DNA from: Planctomycetales bacterium
GTDB taxonomy: Bacteria > Planctomycetota > Planctomycetia > Isosphaerales > Isosphaeraceae
DNA: 64,000 bases
Assembly: GCA_027449865.1 (NCBI GenBank)
Contig: DAIDKV010000148.1
Location: forward strand, 1 to 64,000
Direction: 5' to 3'
This document shows, piece by piece, positions 60,479-64,000 of the stretch. A program made the translations under genes and the position numbers. The notes under the pieces were generated by a model. That model saw only the letters and a program-made list of their open reading frames with translations, did not search any database and was not told the DNA's origin. How positions within the stretch are numbered: the first letter of the stretch is position 1; the number at the start of each line of letters is the position of its first letter.

Positions 60479-60830
60479 GAGGGTGCAACTCCGATCGTTG
60501 CGCACTCCCTCGCGGCAAACTCCCTGGTGCCCGATGATCGGCAGCATCCCGACTGCGATCGGAATGCGGGGCCACGCCTTCAGACGAGACGGCCGACTCG
60601 ATCCCGTCCCCACGTTGGACGGACGGGCGCCGTCGGTCGGCCTCCAGCGCAAGCCTCCCACCCAAAGTCTAGCCTTCGAAAGCATCGCGTGCGGACGATC
60701 CCATCCGATGTTCCCAAGGTCGTCGGCCCATCGTTCGCCTTGACGACTCCGCCCCCAGCCCCGACCATGAGAAGCCCCGATCGTCGGTCCACCGAGAAGT
60801 CCGAACGCGGGGAGCGGGCAGGGCGCGAGA

Positions 60831-61856
60831 ATGACGCAGAATCCAGAATCGAGTCGCGGCAATCGGGTACTGGTTACCGGTGCGACCGGCCTCCTCGGCA
60901 GCCACCTCGCCGAACGCCTCTCCGAGCGCGGGGAAATCGTCCGGGCCCTGGTCCGGCCCGGAAGCCAGACCGAGTTCCTCGAATCCATCGGCGTCGAGAT
61001 CGTCCGCGGCGACCTCACCGAGCCCGAGGATTGCCGGGCCGCTGTCGAGGGAACCACCCACGTTTATCACTGCGCAGCGAAGGTCGGCGACTGGGGCACC
61101 TGGCCCGAGTTCCAGCGCGGCTGCATGGACGCCACCCGAACCCTCGCCCAGGCCGCCGGACGAGCCGGCGTCGATCGCTTCCTCCACATCAGCTCCACGA
61201 GCGCCTACGGACATCCCCGCGACCGCGATCGGCCGGTCGACGAGACAGAGCCGCTCGGCCAGAACCTCTGGTCCATGGACTATTACACCCGGAGCAAGGT
61301 CGACTGCGAGCGGATCCTCTGGGACCTCGCCGAATCCGGCCGGCTCCCGCTCACCATCATCCGCCCGAGCTGGCTCTTCGGCGAGCGCGATCGAACCACC
61401 ATCCCGAGGTTCCAGCGCGAGTTTGGCCGGGGCCGGGTTCTGATCGTCGGCAAGGGAGACAACCCTCTGAGTGCCGTCTATGCCGGAACCGTCGCCGAGG
61501 CCGCCATCCTCGCCGCCAACGATCCCAGTTCGAAGGGCGAGGCCTACAACATCACCAACCATGGACCGATCACTCAACGCGCTTTCATGGATCTGATCGC
61601 CGACGCACTGGGAGCCCCCAGAGCCCGTCGGCAGATCCCCTATCGACTCGCCTATTTCGGAGGCTTCCTGCTGGAAATGCAGGGCCGCCGGCGTCGCGAT
61701 CCGGTCCCGCCCCGGGTCACCCGGTACGGCGTCTGGCTCCTCGGCCGATATCTCTCGTACAGCACCGAGAAGGCCCAGTCACGCCTCGGCTGGCGGCCAG
61801 GACTGACCTATCGCCAAAGCATCGAGCGGACCATTCGTTGGTTTCTCAATCGTTAA
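60831..61856 (+). CDS. NAD-dependent epimerase/dehydratase (SDR, 3-beta-HSD-like)
   Basis: VLVTGATGLLGSHLAERLSERG; SSTSAYG; YYTRSKVDCERI (YxxxK). Confidence 0.94.
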   Translation: MTQNPESSRGNRVLVTGATGLLGSHLAERLSERGEIVRALVRPGSQTEFLESIGVEIVRGDLTEPEDCRAAVEGTTHVYHCAAKVGDWGTWPEFQRGCMDATRTLAQAAGRAGVDRFLHISSTSAYGHPRDRDRPVDETEPLGQNLWSMDYYTRSKVDCERILWDLAESGRLPLTIIRPSWLFGERDRTTIPRFQREFGRGRVLIVGKGDNPLSAVYAGTVAEAAILAANDPSSKGEAYNITNHGPITQRAFMDLIADALGAPRARRQIPYRLAYFGGFLLEMQGRRRRDPVPPRVTRYGVWLLGRYLSYSTEKAQSRLGWRPGLTYRQSIERTIRWFLNR

Positions 61857-61964
61857 TTTCCTATTTGACAATGCCTTGCTCTCTGGAAGCATTCAAATAT
61901 CCCTTGGAGAAGAGAATTCTGGTCTCACCTTGACTTCAGGTGCGTCCATGTGTTGAATAAGATA

Positions 61965-62045
61965 GTCTCCGTCGGCTCATGCCGGGCTGACAGAATTGGT
62001 TACGATGGCCCCGCCGTGCGAACCTTCGCATGAGCGGGGTTTTTT
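61965..62045 (+). ncRNA. Candidate leader/small RNA, copy C of a three-copy module
   Basis: ACGATGGCCCCG, then hairpin CCCCGC-CGTGCGAA-CC-TTCGCATG-A-GCGGGG and TTTTTT (62009-62045); candidate -35 TTGACT at 61930. Confidence 0.5.
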
Positions 62046-62376
62046 CGTGATTTCCCTTCCATGTTTTGCCGGAGGGGCGAGCATCTGGGATCGTCCCACG
62101 GGGATGAATCTCGATGGCGGCCATGGCAGCCGCGCAAGGTCTCGCGGAAATCCGATGGATTCGATCCTCCCTGGAGATGGCACCATGTTCGCGCCTGGCC
62201 GGATCGTTGAACTTCTGCGCCCGGGATTCACCGCCCCTGCGAGAAGGGCCAGGCAGGCGCTACCGGGGAAATGCTGGCGGATGCGGCTCTCCGCCTGTCG
62301 ATCGGGTCTCCGGAGACTACAGACCTGTTCGTCCGGATCACCCCGAAGGCGATGCAGCCTTGCGAGGGCGACGTCG

Positions 62377-63498
62377 ATGTTCCGCCCCTGCCTCGACAGG
62401 CTGGAGTCGCGGAAGGTTTTTTCCCTGGCTCCGGTACCGGCGAATGCGCCTTTCCCCTTCACGGCGATCGTTCAGCTCGTCGCCACCTTCCCCAATGGCG
62501 AGGTTGACACGGGCTCGGGCGTGCTGGTGGACAGCAACCATGTGCTGACCGCCGGCCACATGGTTTATCAGTATCACGACGGAGGATTCGCGACGAGCCT
62601 CGTGGCGACTCCCGAGATGAGCGGCCCAGGCCAACCCTTTGGCCAGGCTTCCGCGACCATTGTGAGGACGCCCGTGGAGTGGCAGAATTATAGCCGAACC
62701 CACTCCGGTGATCTGGTCGGCTACGACTCCTTCGATTACGGCCTCATCACGCTGAACTGGCCGATCGGCGATGAGACCCACTGGATGTCTTTCGGTTATG
62801 ACAACAACGGCAATACCTTCGCTCCCGGGACTCGCTTCGAAACAGCCGGCTATCCCGGAACGAATGGATATTCCGGCCGGCGCCTGTATGACTCGGCTGG
62901 TCCGATCGACGGACTTTCGCGAAGCGGAAATGCGCTCCTCTATCAGCAGAAGAACATCACGGTCTGGGCAGGGCAGAGCGGAAGCCCGGTCTGGTCCACC
63001 TCGAACGGTGTGATCTACGCAATCCAGTCGGGCGGAGGGCTCGGCTCACCCACCAGCGTGAACGACGCCACCCGGATCACGCAGAGTGTTTTTGAGATGC
63101 TTCAGAGCTGGATCTCGGCCGATCCCCCGTCGCCGATGCCCATCTCTACCCTGACTCCTGCCCCGCCGAAAGTTCTGGTGATCGGCCCCGTTTCGCACGC
63201 CAGGACCGGAATCCGCTCGATCCAGATCCAGTTCAGCGAGCCGCTGAGCCCCCGATGGGCAATCCATCCTCATCTGTACGATGTGCTGGCCATGCGGACG
63301 AGATCGGTCCACCGGCAGAAATACACCAGGGACGCAAGGCTGCCGATCCGAAAAATCGTCGTCAATGGTCAGGCGGACAGGGTGACGATCGAGCTGGCCA
63401 GACCATACCGAGGGGAAGTCGAGATCATCGTCCATCCAGGGATCGTGGCTGCGCGGGGCGGGGTGAGTCGGGTCTCGTATGCGGGTTTACTCCATTGA
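62377..63498 (+). CDS. Trypsin/V8-like serine peptidase with LEPR-XLL-like N-terminus
   Basis: LDRLESRKVFS; VLTAGHMVY, FDYGLITL, GQSGSPVW catalytic blocks. Start chosen at MFRPCLDRLESRK. Confidence 0.82.
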   Translation: MFRPCLDRLESRKVFSLAPVPANAPFPFTAIVQLVATFPNGEVDTGSGVLVDSNHVLTAGHMVYQYHDGGFATSLVATPEMSGPGQPFGQASATIVRTPVEWQNYSRTHSGDLVGYDSFDYGLITLNWPIGDETHWMSFGYDNNGNTFAPGTRFETAGYPGTNGYSGRRLYDSAGPIDGLSRSGNALLYQQKNITVWAGQSGSPVWSTSNGVIYAIQSGGGLGSPTSVNDATRITQSVFEMLQSWISADPPSPMPISTLTPAPPKVLVIGPVSHARTGIRSIQIQFSEPLSPRWAIHPHLYDVLAMRTRSVHRQKYTRDARLPIRKIVVNGQADRVTIELARPYRGEVEIIVHPGIVAARGGVSRVSYAGLLH

Positions 63499-63613
63499 GA
63501 CCCGTCCGCGGTCCCCGATCAAACATCGTGATGGCTTGAGCGAGGAGCGAGAGGGTTGTGTCGCTGGCGAAATCGTCACGCTCAGCACCAACTTCGCGCG
63601 GGGAACCGCGTCG

Positions 63614-64000
63614 TTAGAACGGGATATCTCCGCCCCCGGTCTGTCCGGCGGGAGGGGTGCCTGGTTGGGGAGAGTTCGGCTTTTCCTCGTGCGGGACGAT
63701 CAGGGCCGAAGCCTCGCTGCCCTCAACCGCGAGCGAGCATCGGAAGCCGATGTAAGGCGCTCGACGGTCGGTATCCATCCCGTGGCGGACAAAGGCCAGC
63801 CACTCCTTCGAGTCGCCCCGAATCACGCGCTGGATGCCCTGACGCTTCGAGGGCGGGCCGGTCGGATCGAGCGTCGAGGAATCGCGGAGCCGGCCGTAAA
63901 GCGAGGGGTCGTACCAGTCTCGAACCCATTCGACCGCGTTGCCCGCGAGGTCGAAAACGCCAAACGGCGAGACGTCCTCGGGTACGCTCATCACTGCGCC
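63614..64000 (-). CDS. Formylglycine-generating enzyme (SUMF1)-family protein, truncated by window end
   Basis: VSPFGVFDLAGNAVEWVRDWYDPSLYG...RVIRGDSKEWLAFVRHGMDTDRRAPYIGFRCSLA. Confidence 0.88.
   Translation of the reverse strand, partial: GAVMSVPEDVSPFGVFDLAGNAVEWVRDWYDPSLYGRLRDSSTLDPTGPPSKRQGIQRVIRGDSKEWLAFVRHGMDTDRRAPYIGFRCSLAVEGSEASALIVPHEEKPNSPQPGTPPAGQTGGGDIPF

Noticed and set aside
59957-61933. 658-aa plus-strand ORF spanning the sedolisin gene antisense and an alternative frame of the epimerase gene
   Set aside because: Low-complexity Arg/Pro-rich translation; conflicts with two confident genes.

Overview
A 64 kb, high-GC window that looks like a planctomycete chromosome, probably Isosphaeraceae-like (inference from gene content: ECF sigma plus zinc-finger Ser/Thr kinase, CRTAC1-type FG-GAP/UnbV protein, LEPR-XLL-like N-termini, short secreted lineage-specific proteins). 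It starts exactly at the terminal inverted repeat of an IS1182-like element that has cut the 5' end of an ECF sigma factor gene. About 55 CDSs and one tRNA-Ser(CGA) can be supported; most are housekeeping or metabolic (tsaE, tadA, aspS, dapA, pdxJ, pcrA/uvrD, acpS, mrp, msrA, thiolase, nif3-like, hypAB, aquaporin, qNor, an aldehyde/xanthine oxidoreductase trio, an ABC exporter). I saw no CRISPR array, prophage or defence island. The least ordinary signals are: (1) a recurrent ~80-nt promoter-leader-terminator module present three times, with a shared core and the same terminator architecture, a candidate structured RNA or attenuator family; (2) a small membrane protein just downstream of the quinol NO reductase gene that carries a transposase-type four-Cys zinc-ribbon between transmembrane helices; (3) a GTPase-amidase-GTPase operon; (4) a serine-hydrolase/NamZ (DUF1343) fusion; (5) an acyltransferase-ACP-acyl-ACP synthetase fusion. 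All calls are from reading the sequence and translations; no database search was run.
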